Position numbers and translations under genes: made by a program. DNA of 14,413 bases from an uncultured Fibrobacter sp. (GTDB taxonomy: Bacteria; Fibrobacterota; Fibrobacteria; Fibrobacterales; Fibrobacteraceae): NCBI GenBank assembly GCA_947306025.1, contig CAMZFJ010000015.1:1-14413 (forward strand), read 5' to 3'. This document shows positions 7,391 to 14,108 of this stretch, one piece after another; position 1 is the first letter of the stretch; every line of letters starts with the position of its first letter. The notes under the pieces are model-generated. The model saw nothing but the letters and a program-made list of their open reading frames with translations, was not told where the DNA came from and searched no databases.

Positions 7391-8515
7391 ATGAAACGTT
7401 TTTTTGCGACAATACTTTTGACAGCCTTTTTTTGGGCGTGCTCCGAATCGAATCCAGAATTCACTGGAGCGACAAGCGAGACCACAAACGGAATTGCATT
7501 CACTGTTGTTGATGCATCCCACTCGCCCATCATAAACGCTCGTCTAAAACTATTCTCCAAAGAAACCATTTCCGTCATCGATTCCGCCACAACAAATTCC
7601 TTGGGCGAAGCGCGCTTTGATTCCGTTGTTTCGGACGGATTTATCGAAGGCATTGCAGGCAGCGATTCTTCGCTAATGACCTGGACTGCACTTGACACCC
7701 AGCAAACCGAAATTTCGCTTTTGCCATCGGCAAGCATCACCGTACGCACAGGCGCAGCAGAAGCCGACTACGCTAAACTTTACGAAACCATCGCTCTGCA
7801 ATCCACGCCCTACACAGCCTCCCGTAGCGGAAACGAATACGTATTCTCTCGCGTGCCAGCAGGCATATTCGACATCGTCGCCGGAGATTCGCTCCTTGCA
7901 ACCGTTTCGGTCGAAAACGGAACAACCGCAGACACGCTTTTCCGCATGCCGGGCATTACACAAGAATTTGTATTCGAGGACTTTGACGATGGCGATAGTT
8001 TGAACAACATCGCAAAGACATTCCCGAATTTCGGTTGGTACTTCAACACAAGCAATGGAGCGCAATGGATTTTGCCAGACAGTTCAAAAAGCTTAGCCAC
8101 AGCCCTTATCGACAGTGCTCAGGGGAAATACCTTTCATTAAAATTTGCGCTTGGCGAATCCGGAACAGTGCTCATCGGCACGCACATCGGTCTAGACACG
8201 GGTTATTACGATTTGAGCAGACTCACTGCCGTCCGATTGAAAGTTCGCGGTGACTGTGAATTTTCTGTAGCGCTAGAACATTACAAGGATATCGGCGACA
8301 ACAAATTCAATAAAGCATTGTGGAATGCCAAGGCAAACGAGAACTGGCACGAAGTTGTATTCCGCCCCGGTGATGAAACTTTGGAAAGCGAAAGTTACCA
8401 AGTCCGTTTCAAAGATATCGCAACCGAAATCGGATTTTTCACCATTTTCATGAAAAACGGAACATTCCTAGAAGTCGATGAAATCGTTTTCGAAGGAATG
8501 GATACCGTTTTATAG
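7391..8515 (+). CDS. lipoprotein with carboxypeptidase-regulatory-like and galactose-binding-like domains
   Basis: A 374-residue predicted lipoprotein. MKRFFATILLTAFFWACSES gives a charged n-region, hydrophobic core and Cys17 (FWAC is an unusual but plausible lipobox). Residues about 33-115 resemble a carboxypeptidase regulatory-like beta domain (GIAFTVVDASHSPIINARLKL), and a second short beta domain follows to about 188. Residues 193-368 resemble a CBM11/CIA30-like beta-sandwich (FVFEDFDDGDSLN, YLSLKFALG, LTAVRLKVRG, LEVDEIVFEG), which could bind glycans. The start at 7391 has AAGGA six bases upstream within the end of the TIGR02147 gene and comes 2 bp after that stop, so the two are almost certainly co-transcribed and may be translationally coupled. 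A longer frame from 7328 lacks a signal peptide start. The role is unknown; a sensor, binding or cell-surface partner to the regulator is an inference from the gene order. Confidence 0.83.
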   Translation: MKRFFATILLTAFFWACSESNPEFTGATSETTNGIAFTVVDASHSPIINARLKLFSKETISVIDSATTNSLGEARFDSVVSDGFIEGIAGSDSSLMTWTALDTQQTEISLLPSASITVRTGAAEADYAKLYETIALQSTPYTASRSGNEYVFSRVPAGIFDIVAGDSLLATVSVENGTTADTLFRMPGITQEFVFEDFDDGDSLNNIAKTFPNFGWYFNTSNGAQWILPDSSKSLATALIDSAQGKYLSLKFALGESGTVLIGTHIGLDTGYYDLSRLTAVRLKVRGDCEFSVALEHYKDIGDNKFNKALWNAKANENWHEVVFRPGDETLESESYQVRFKDIATEIGFFTIFMKNGTFLEVDEIVFEGMDTVL

Positions 8516-8536
8516 GCATTCCGCCATTCTGTAACA

Positions 8537-10246
8537 CTATCGAGCGGATAGAGAAGGCCAACGGTTCTCTGGATGCTGATTTAAATAAGTTGTTAAAGTC
8601 CAAGATTCGTCGTGGAAACACGCGCCGATTGAAAGTTCATCTATATTGCCTGTAAAGCCTCCCAACTGAAAATCGGCACGTTCCTTGACGTTTCCAGCCC
8701 AATCGGATTTTTCGGCTTCGGAAATGATTTGACGATTGTTCACATAAAATAAAACTTGTTCAAAAGCACGCCTGCTGAAAGCGACGTAAAACCATTCACC
8801 TGCGTTAATTCCGTCTGCGCCCGAAACCCAAGAGATTTTGTAACTTGAGTCTTCGGCCGTTTTAGACACATCCTCCGCCACTGATTGCATAGCTTCATGA
8901 TAGAAGTCCACGACAAAGCCTTGCTTGGGTACGTAACGGAGCGCATATTCTTCAGCCTTTTTGAAAATCAATTGCTCCTTGTCCAGCGATTCGAGCTGCA
9001 GCCACAGCGAAAAACAGAAATAGCCGTCATCGTCAAAAGTCAGATTTACTTTGCGCGTAGAATCCTTACCCGCGGAATTTTTGACAGTCACGACATCGTC
9101 TGCGCCAAGATGCATTCCGTTTCCAAGAACGCCACCACCGCAATCAAGTCCTGTCGCTGTTTCGGCGGAGCCTTCGAAATACCCCTTTTCAGCGGAATCT
9201 TCAAGGAGCGAAAGCCCACTATCAAAATGATACACCAACGAATAGCTGCGATTCGTCGGGAATACGTCAAAAGCGTAAGCGGGGTCTTTAGCCGTATTGA
9301 ACGTCAACTCGATTTCATCTGCGGTATTCAAGGAATCGAGACGAACCCAGAACATCATTTTTCCATTTTGTAATTGGGGTTCCGCAATGGGCAACTGTTT
9401 TTTCGCAGCGCTGTGTGAAACGCGGAAAGTTTCCCAACGGCCTACGAGATGGTCAAGAGAGTCCAAGTCGCACACCGAAGAGTCGAGCACAAGGGCTAAC
9501 GGGATATCCGTAACGACACGGACTGAATCACCGCTTGCAGAATTCTCGGCTTTGGGATTTTCACGTTCAGGGAGCGCAAGCGGAGCTGTGAACGAATATA
9601 TTACCGAATCTCCCCAGACCGTCGTTTCGTCCGGTTGCACCGAGACATTTTCGAACTTTACTGGGAACAATTTATCCATGTAGATAACGATATCGAAAGA
9701 ATCCGCCGGAAGGCTATCGACTTCGATTTTCCCATTCTGCACAGAGATTCTTCTGTGAATGGTCGTTCCGACGACAATCGCATCACCGCCCTGATTTTCA
9801 CGGAACGCGCCCGGCACGAGAAGTTTGACACTCCCCGAATGACGCAAGGTGTCATTTAAAGCAAGCGGTTCGCCTTGTTCAATAGCCAAGTTCTGTTTCA
9901 GGAACATTAGGCCCGATTCTTCATGGAAAGCCTCTATCGAGAAACGGCCCGACGGAATGGAGTCGAATTCGTAGTTGCCATTTTCGTCGGTTTCGGTTTC
10001 AAACGCCTGTGGCAAAGAGCGTTCCGCACGATCTGCGGAGATAATGTTAAAGTCGCTCGGCACGCATTGCACGCGCGCGTGGGCGGCTGGGGAACCGTTA
10101 TCCAAGACAAAAATTCCGGCGAGTTCTGGAGAACCAGTCTCGGCGCTGTTGCCCGCCACATGGCTATCGGAACATCCTGCAAGAAGCGCCATAAAGGCCG
10201 CCGAAAAAGCAACCGTTACAGCCTTTATGTTTTTGCAGAACTTCAT
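8537..10246 (-). CDS. lipoprotein with DUF2341-like and LamG/concanavalin-like domains
   Basis: A 569-residue predicted outer-envelope lipoprotein. Residues 1-24 are a lipoprotein signal with a good lipobox (LLAGC, Cys25). Residues about 41-117 resemble a carboxypeptidase regulatory-like domain (GIFVLDNGSPAAHARVQC, with NGNYEFDSIPSGRFSIEA), and a second similar domain runs to about 215. Residues about 245-335 (LDSLDHLVGRWETFRVSHS through KMMFWVRLDSL) look like DUF2341. Residues about 335-560 look like a LamG/concanavalin-type beta-sandwich (YSLVYHFDSG, GYFCFSLWLQL, EWFYVAFSRR, NIDELSIG). Such modules commonly bind carbohydrate, and no catalytic motif was seen. The ATG at 10246 is preferred over an in-frame TTG at 10255; neither has a strong ribosome site. 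It lies 60 bp downstream of the large pectate lyase on the same strand, probably in one transcript, and its end converges on the other lipoprotein gene with 21 bp between them. Confidence 0.82.
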   Translation of the reverse strand: MKFCKNIKAVTVAFSAAFMALLAGCSDSHVAGNSAETGSPELAGIFVLDNGSPAAHARVQCVPSDFNIISADRAERSLPQAFETETDENGNYEFDSIPSGRFSIEAFHEESGLMFLKQNLAIEQGEPLALNDTLRHSGSVKLLVPGAFRENQGGDAIVVGTTIHRRISVQNGKIEVDSLPADSFDIVIYMDKLFPVKFENVSVQPDETTVWGDSVIYSFTAPLALPERENPKAENSASGDSVRVVTDIPLALVLDSSVCDLDSLDHLVGRWETFRVSHSAAKKQLPIAEPQLQNGKMMFWVRLDSLNTADEIELTFNTAKDPAYAFDVFPTNRSYSLVYHFDSGLSLLEDSAEKGYFEGSAETATGLDCGGGVLGNGMHLGADDVVTVKNSAGKDSTRKVNLTFDDDGYFCFSLWLQLESLDKEQLIFKKAEEYALRYVPKQGFVVDFYHEAMQSVAEDVSKTAEDSSYKISWVSGADGINAGEWFYVAFSRRAFEQVLFYVNNRQIISEAEKSDWAGNVKERADFQLGGFTGNIDELSIGACFHDESWTLTTYLNQHPENRWPSLSAR

Positions 10247-10275
10247 CGATACCAATATATATAAGATTTACGAAA

Positions 10276-10297
10276 AGCGAGCACGCCTTCATTCGCT
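10276..10297 (-). other. weak hairpin between pectate lyase and lipoprotein genes
   Basis: AGCGA (10276-10280) and TCGCT (10293-10297) form a 5-bp stem followed on the minus strand by TTTCG. It is too weak to be a good terminator, so it is compatible with read-through into the lipoprotein gene. A TA-rich run (complement of about 10256-10263) could also supply a -10 for that gene. Confidence 0.25.
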
Positions 10298-10306
10298 AGG
10301 GAATCG

Positions 10307-12715
10307 TTATTGGATATAGTGGCGCAATGTTTTGCCGGTGGACGTGTATTCGATCACAATAACATGGGCGGCAGGCATTTTAGCGGGCTTGCGGTCGCCT
10401 GCGAAAAGCGGGCGTCCCTGAATGTCAAAGATGCGGTAGAAGCCGGCCTCGGCTTCGGTCGCGCGCAGCATGGCGAAAGGCGCAATGCCGATCGTTCCGC
10501 AAGATTCCGGGTCTTCGCCCGGAATGACCACACAAGCGTCGCTGCTAGATTCCACAGGGGGCTGCGCACTCGAAGATGACGCCACAACACTCGAACTGGA
10601 TTTTACAACAGCGCTAGAGCTGGATTCCGCGACCGCAGAACTGCTGGATTCCGCCGAACCCTCGACAGTAAAGGTCACGTATTCGCTCATCCATGTGAGC
10701 CCGGAATTGTCCGTGACGACTGCGACTGCAGAATGCATTCCAGGCTCCACGCCCTCGACGCTCACCTGGTACGGAGACGCATTTGCCGTGCCCACCAGCG
10801 TATTGCCCACGTAAAACGCCACGCTCTTCACCGTTCCGTCATTGTCTTTGGCATCGGCTTTCAGCGTCACCGTCGCGCCCGCATTAAACTTCGCACCCGC
10901 CGCAGGGGCGGTCAAGGTAACGCTTGCCACCTTGTTGCTCTGACCAGAAACCTGATTGTATTCGGGCATTTTGCCGTAGCGGCCACCCACGCCCGAGAGT
11001 GTCGGGATTTCTTTCGGGAGGTTTGCGACATCGCGCTTTTCAAAAGAATAACTCGGATTGAATGTTTCTGCAGTCGGGATTCCGCTCTTGACCGTTCCCT
11101 TGTAGCGGTGCTGTTGCTTGGTGTCTTTCCCGAACGAAACTCCGCTAAAGTAAACATAGCCGTTGTCGCCCCATTCAGCAAGGTAGCCTTGACCATTGTC
11201 GATGTAGCTGTTTTCGTAACGCACGTAGGCCTTGGCATTTGCGCTATGGCCGTCGGCACCGGCAACAAAAAAGCGATTGTAATTGACGTACTGGTTGTAC
11301 AGATGAACTTGCGAACCGTTGTTTTCGCCCGTCACCTTGGGCACGCGGCCGTACGTGTTATGCCAATAGTTGTTCGCATAAGTCAAGTGCGCGTCTTCGA
11401 CAAGCGCCATGTAAGGGTCCGTACCCCAGCAGTTATATTCATTCGCACCGTCAAAATCCAAATAGCTAATGGTTGCGTTATCGACAAATTCCATATCCAT
11501 GCCATCAGAAATCCACTTGTAACTGATATGATCCGCCCAGAAATTTTTGACGTGCTTATCGGCGGTGCCCACTGTTTCAAGACCGTCGCCGCCTTCGATC
11601 AAGTGCGGGTTCACATCGTAAATGGCGAGGTTGCGGTAAATGTGGTTGCTAGCGCCTTCGTTTGTACGCACCGCAATAGCAGCACCGCGCAAGTTCGCGC
11701 CACGACCCATGCCCACCAAACTCTTGTTCGCCTTGGTCGTAATCCAGTTATCCCACTTTTGCAGATTTTCGCTTTCCTGCACAATCTGCACTCCCGCTTC
11801 CGTCAAATCGCTGCAGCTGTTCGCCTTGAATGTGATGCGGTAGAAGGTGTTGGTCTTGCCGGTCACGCGGTTCTTTTCGGTACAAGCCGTTTTACACCAA
11901 GTGCGGCCCTTGCTTTTCGCTTCGGTAACAGCGTTGCGGAACTGCCTGAAATCGTACGTACCTTCGGGCACGAGGATTGTCACGGCATCGTTACTTTGTA
12001 AATACTTTCGGATGCTCGTGGAATCGCTTGCGATAACAATTTTGCCGGCATCGCCGCCCGTTGCAGAAGCACCAAGACCTTCCGCTTTCACGTAGAACGT
12101 ATAAAGCAATACCGCCATCGGATCCGTTTCGGCACTCGTCCAAATCCACTTGGCTTGTGTGTTTACAGCAAAGCCGTTCAGGGAGCCACCGCTCGGGAGT
12201 TTGTTGTTCGCGTAATTCAGAGTTGTCGCGCCGCCCCATTGCGAGAGGTCGCGACCCTTGTTCTTCCACGAGGCGCTCCCCACGGCAGGTTTCGATTTCC
12301 AGTCCGCGCCGGAATAGTAAGACTTGTCGAGATCGTCAATCTGCACCAAAACGCCCGGGGCACCCTTGCCGTTCACGCCCACGACAGAAATCGCATTTTC
12401 ACCGGGAAGGAACGTCATCGGGACAAAACGCACGCGACCCGCTTGGTTGTCTTCGGCCAAAAGCGCTCCATTGTGATAAAGCCTGTAACCGCCATCAGCT
12501 ACAATCCAAATGCCTGGCCCTTCGCCCGCGTTGTAGGTCGCCGCAACCAGCTGCGAACCGACTTTATCGCCGCCACCATAAGCGGCCTCCGACGGAAGAT
12601 TCACGACTTCCGTCGCTTGAATTTTCGCGGAAGCCTCTGCCGCATACACTGCAGAAATTCCGAAAAACGAGACAACGCTTGCAAGCACTATTTGACCAAA
12701 ACCTTTCATACCCAT
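10307..12715 (-). CDS. large secreted PL1 pectate lyase with N-terminal beta domain, Ig-like domain, Ser-rich linker and C-terminal sorting-like module
   Basis: An 802-residue exported enzyme. Residues 1-25 are a signal peptide (cleavage near VYA/AEAS). Residues about 30-215 form an unassigned domain, perhaps a galactose-binding-like sandwich (YRLYHNGALLAEDN, KWIWTSAETDP). Residues about 224-585 are a PL1 pectate lyase domain: SLVGMGRGANLRG (332-344), WADHISYKWISDGMDM (393-408), and ANNYWHNTYGRVPKVTG, whose Arg457 is the likely catalytic residue. Residues 597-684 resemble the bacterial Ig domain PF17957 (LTAPAAGAKFNAGATVTLKA). A linker with repeated SSSS blocks spans 685-725, a PGEDPES segment (732-738) is coded by a palindrome, and residues about 755-802 form a sorting-like module (YRIFDIQGRPLFAG). 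GAGG lies four bases before the ATG; a second in-frame ATG at 12709 is also possible. The gene is divergent from a TIGR02147 gene and followed by a lipoprotein gene. Confidence 0.92.
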   Translation of the reverse strand: MGMKGFGQIVLASVVSFFGISAVYAAEASAKIQATEVVNLPSEAAYGGGDKVGSQLVAATYNAGEGPGIWIVADGGYRLYHNGALLAEDNQAGRVRFVPMTFLPGENAISVVGVNGKGAPGVLVQIDDLDKSYYSGADWKSKPAVGSASWKNKGRDLSQWGGATTLNYANNKLPSGGSLNGFAVNTQAKWIWTSAETDPMAVLLYTFYVKAEGLGASATGGDAGKIVIASDSTSIRKYLQSNDAVTILVPEGTYDFRQFRNAVTEAKSKGRTWCKTACTEKNRVTGKTNTFYRITFKANSCSDLTEAGVQIVQESENLQKWDNWITTKANKSLVGMGRGANLRGAAIAVRTNEGASNHIYRNLAIYDVNPHLIEGGDGLETVGTADKHVKNFWADHISYKWISDGMDMEFVDNATISYLDFDGANEYNCWGTDPYMALVEDAHLTYANNYWHNTYGRVPKVTGENNGSQVHLYNQYVNYNRFFVAGADGHSANAKAYVRYENSYIDNGQGYLAEWGDNGYVYFSGVSFGKDTKQQHRYKGTVKSGIPTAETFNPSYSFEKRDVANLPKEIPTLSGVGGRYGKMPEYNQVSGQSNKVASVTLTAPAAGAKFNAGATVTLKADAKDNDGTVKSVAFYVGNTLVGTANASPYQVSVEGVEPGMHSAVAVVTDNSGLTWMSEYVTFTVEGSAESSSSAVAESSSSAVVKSSSSVVASSSSAQPPVESSSDACVVIPGEDPESCGTIGIAPFAMLRATEAEAGFYRIFDIQGRPLFAGDRKPAKMPAAHVIVIEYTSTGKTLRHYIQ
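10504..10525. repeat. REP-like palindrome inside the coding linker of the large pectate lyase
   Basis: ATTCCGGG (10504-10511) and CCCGGAAT (10518-10525) are perfect 8-bp inverted arms around a 6-base loop TCTTCG. On the coding strand the segment reads TCATTCCGGG...CCCGGAATC, a pattern common in dispersed bacterial palindromic repeats, and encodes IPGEDPES between the Ser-rich linker and the C-terminal module. Confidence 0.55.
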
Positions 12716-12788
12716 TGTTCCTCACTTTTGGTTGCATTGGCCCAACTTTTGGTTCGTCCCATTTCCTTGAGGCAATTAAGCCAGGCGT

Positions 12789-12844
12789 TGCGGGCTGACG
12801 TTTGAAGCCCGCATTGGGGGTGATGGAAGACCGCATCGCGGGCT
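12789..12844 (-). promoter_or_regulatory. alternative hairpins in the leader of the large pectate lyase mRNA
   Basis: TGCGGGCT (12789-12796) and AGCCCGCA (12806-12813) form a perfect 8-bp stem with a 9-base loop. A third copy, GCGGGCT (12838-12844), can also pair with AGCCCGC at 12806-12812. In the minus-strand transcript the middle element can thus pair with either the upstream or the downstream element, but not both. This is the sort of arrangement seen in switchable leaders; no known riboswitch was recognised, and no terminator follows. Confidence 0.4.
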
Positions 12845-12851
12845 GCAATCA

Positions 12852-12867
12852 GGGGGATTATTCCCCC
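12852..12867. promoter_or_regulatory. GC-rich dyad at the predicted transcript start
   Basis: GGGGGA (12852-12857), TTAT, and TCCCCC (12862-12867) make a perfect 16-bp dyad lying directly next to the candidate -10 box. It would cover the start site of the large pectate lyase transcript, so it is either an operator or a 5'-terminal mRNA hairpin. Confidence 0.4.
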
Positions 12868-12896
12868 ATTCTATAATCTAGATTGGAAGCGCGCAA
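12868..12896 (-). promoter_or_regulatory. candidate promoter of the large pectate lyase gene
   Basis: On the minus strand TTGCGC (complement of 12891-12896), a 17-base spacer, and TAGAAT (complement of 12868-12873). The spacer contains the 10-bp palindrome AATCTAGATT (12875-12884). It would give a leader of about 145 bases. The -35 match is weak, the -10 good. Confidence 0.4.
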
Positions 12897-12947
12897 TTTC
12901 AAAGCACTTTGAAACAACACTCCCATTTATCGTTGTTTCTGGACAAC
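12897..12947. promoter_or_regulatory. operator-like palindromes in the divergent pectate lyase / TIGR02147 region
   Basis: TTTCAAAG-CA-CTTTGAAA (12897-12914) has perfect 8-bp arms. GTTGTTTCTGGACAAC (12932-12947) matches GTTGTCTATAGACAAC at 3218-3233 in 13 of 16 positions. GAAACAAC (12911-12918) and GTTGTTTC (12932-12939) form a further 8-bp inverted repeat bridging the two. The block lies just upstream of the pectate lyase promoter and 54 bp before the TIGR02147 start, so a bound protein could affect both. Confidence 0.45.
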
Positions 12948-13000
12948 GGGAATGTAATGCGTGAATTTTCCGAATCGAATTTTTTTCTTACATTTAAAGC

Positions 13001-13849
13001 ATGACCGAAAAGGAACCGACACGAAAAGTCTTCGAATACCTGGACTACCGGGAATTTTTGAGGGACTATTATAACGGGAAGAAAGAGGCGAACCCTGCCT
13101 TTTCGCTTCGCGTGTTTTCGGACAAAATCGGTTTCAAAGCGAAAGATTTTATCAGCCGCGTGATGAACGGCGACAAGAATCTGTCGAACCAGAGCGTTCC
13201 CAAAGTCGCGTCGGGACTCAGGCTCGGCAAGCACGAGACAGAATTTTTCATTGCACTCGTGAAGTTCAATCAGGCAGGAACCACCGACGAACGGAACGCC
13301 GCGTTCGAAGAAATGCAGGCCGCACTCAAGGTCGCGCGCTTCACCGAAAAGCAGCACGTTCTCGGGCACGCGCAATACATGGTGTATTCGCACTGGCGGC
13401 ACCTCACCATCCGCAGTCTAATCGGGATGTTCGGATTTAACGGAGATTACGAGGCGCTAGCGAAGATGGTCCATCCGCACATCACCGCAGACGAGGCGAA
13501 AAAATCCGTCAAGTTGCTCGAGGAATGCGAACTCATCAAGAAGGACAAAAACGGGAAATTCGAGCTGACCGAAAGCGCCATTACCACAGGCGACCGCACA
13601 TCAAAACTCGCACTCCGCGAATTCCACCAGCATTGCCTAAAGCTCGCCGCCGACTCCATCGACCGCGACACGCCGGGCAGCCGCCACATCTCGGGACTCA
13701 CCCTCGGCATCAGCCAAGAAGGCTACGACCGCATCGTGGAACGCATCAACGCCTTCCGCAAAGAAATCGCGCTCATCGCCGAAGAAGACCAGAACAGCGA
13801 CAAAGTGTTCCAGTTGGAGTTCGCGATGTTCCCCGTCGGCGGGAGATAA
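13001..13849 (+). CDS. TIGR02147 / DUF4423 family protein, probable transcriptional regulator
   Basis: A 282-residue intact member of the same family as the gene at 6550. The N-terminus MTEKEPTRKVFEYLDYREFL is typical. Residues about 28-75 (FSLRVFSDKIGF, ISRVMNGDKNLS, LRLGKHETEFF) resemble an XRE-like helix-turn-helix. The middle contains YMVYSHWRHLTIRSL and a winged-helix-like stretch (VKLLEECELIKKDKNGKFELTE), and the end is KVFQLEFAMFPVGGR, the family's usual C-terminus. No signal peptide or membrane segment is present, so it is cytoplasmic. No clear Shine-Dalgarno precedes the ATG, and TACATT about seven bases upstream could be a -10, which would make the leader very short. It is divergent from the large pectate lyase across a 285-bp region holding several dyads, and unlike its paralogue has no lipoprotein gene behind it. 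Regulation of the pectate lyase and its lipoprotein is an inference from position. Confidence 0.9.
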   Translation: MTEKEPTRKVFEYLDYREFLRDYYNGKKEANPAFSLRVFSDKIGFKAKDFISRVMNGDKNLSNQSVPKVASGLRLGKHETEFFIALVKFNQAGTTDERNAAFEEMQAALKVARFTEKQHVLGHAQYMVYSHWRHLTIRSLIGMFGFNGDYEALAKMVHPHITADEAKKSVKLLEECELIKKDKNGKFELTESAITTGDRTSKLALREFHQHCLKLAADSIDRDTPGSRHISGLTLGISQEGYDRIVERINAFRKEIALIAEEDQNSDKVFQLEFAMFPVGGR

Positions 13850-13915
13850 AAAGCAGCAAAACCACCGCAACAATAAACCGTCGCGAGACCGCATTAATGC
13901 ATAAACACAACAAGA

Positions 13916-13945
13916 CCCGCCTTGCGGCGGGCCTTTGCTGTTTTT
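13916..13945. terminator. bidirectional intrinsic terminator
   Basis: CCCGCC (13916-13921), loop TTGC, GGCGGG (13926-13931), then CCTTTGCTGTTTTT on the plus strand; flanking bases allow partial extension of the stem. It lies 66 bp after the TIGR02147 stop and, on the minus strand, about 150 bp beyond the ilvC stop, where it is followed by a T-rich TCTTGTTGTGTTT. Confidence 0.8.
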
Positions 13946-14006
13946 GAACTGCTATGTTATAGCAAGATTTGCGAAAGCGATCTAAGCAAGATTAGACAAC
14001 TTTCAT

Positions 14007-14108
14007 CCCGCAAGTATAAGCGAGCGAGACAAGGCGTGGATGCGCGTAGCGTACTAAGGTACGTGAGCGCAGCCACAACGCAGTATCGCGAAGCTTAGAC
14101 GACGCGGG
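14007..14108. repeat. ~100-bp imperfect inverted repeat reaching into the ilvC 3' end
   Basis: Successive arms pair in register: CCCGC (14007-14011) with GCGGG (14104-14108); GTATAAGC (14014-14021) with GCTTAGAC (14093-14100), one mismatch; GTGG (14036-14039) with CCAC (14073-14076); TGCGC (14041-14045) with GCGCA (14067-14071); CGTAC (14050-14054) with GTACG (14059-14063), closed by TAAG. The right arm includes the ilvC stop codon and its last codons. It may be a dispersed palindromic element, a 3'-UTR structure or a small RNA. Confidence 0.5.

Noticed and set aside
8495..8522. GGAATG...CATTCC inverted repeat between the two convergent lipoprotein genes as a terminator
   Set aside because: Only a 6-bp stem with a 16-base loop and no T-tract on either side.
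10545..10665. Repeated SSSS-coding blocks as a tandem DNA repeat or CRISPR-like array
   Set aside because: The similarity is at protein level with varied codons and uneven spacing; it is an ordinary Ser-rich linker.
10733..12001. 422-codon open frame antisense to the large pectate lyase
   Set aside because: Shadow of the well-supported PL1 frame; no start signal or protein-like domain pattern.
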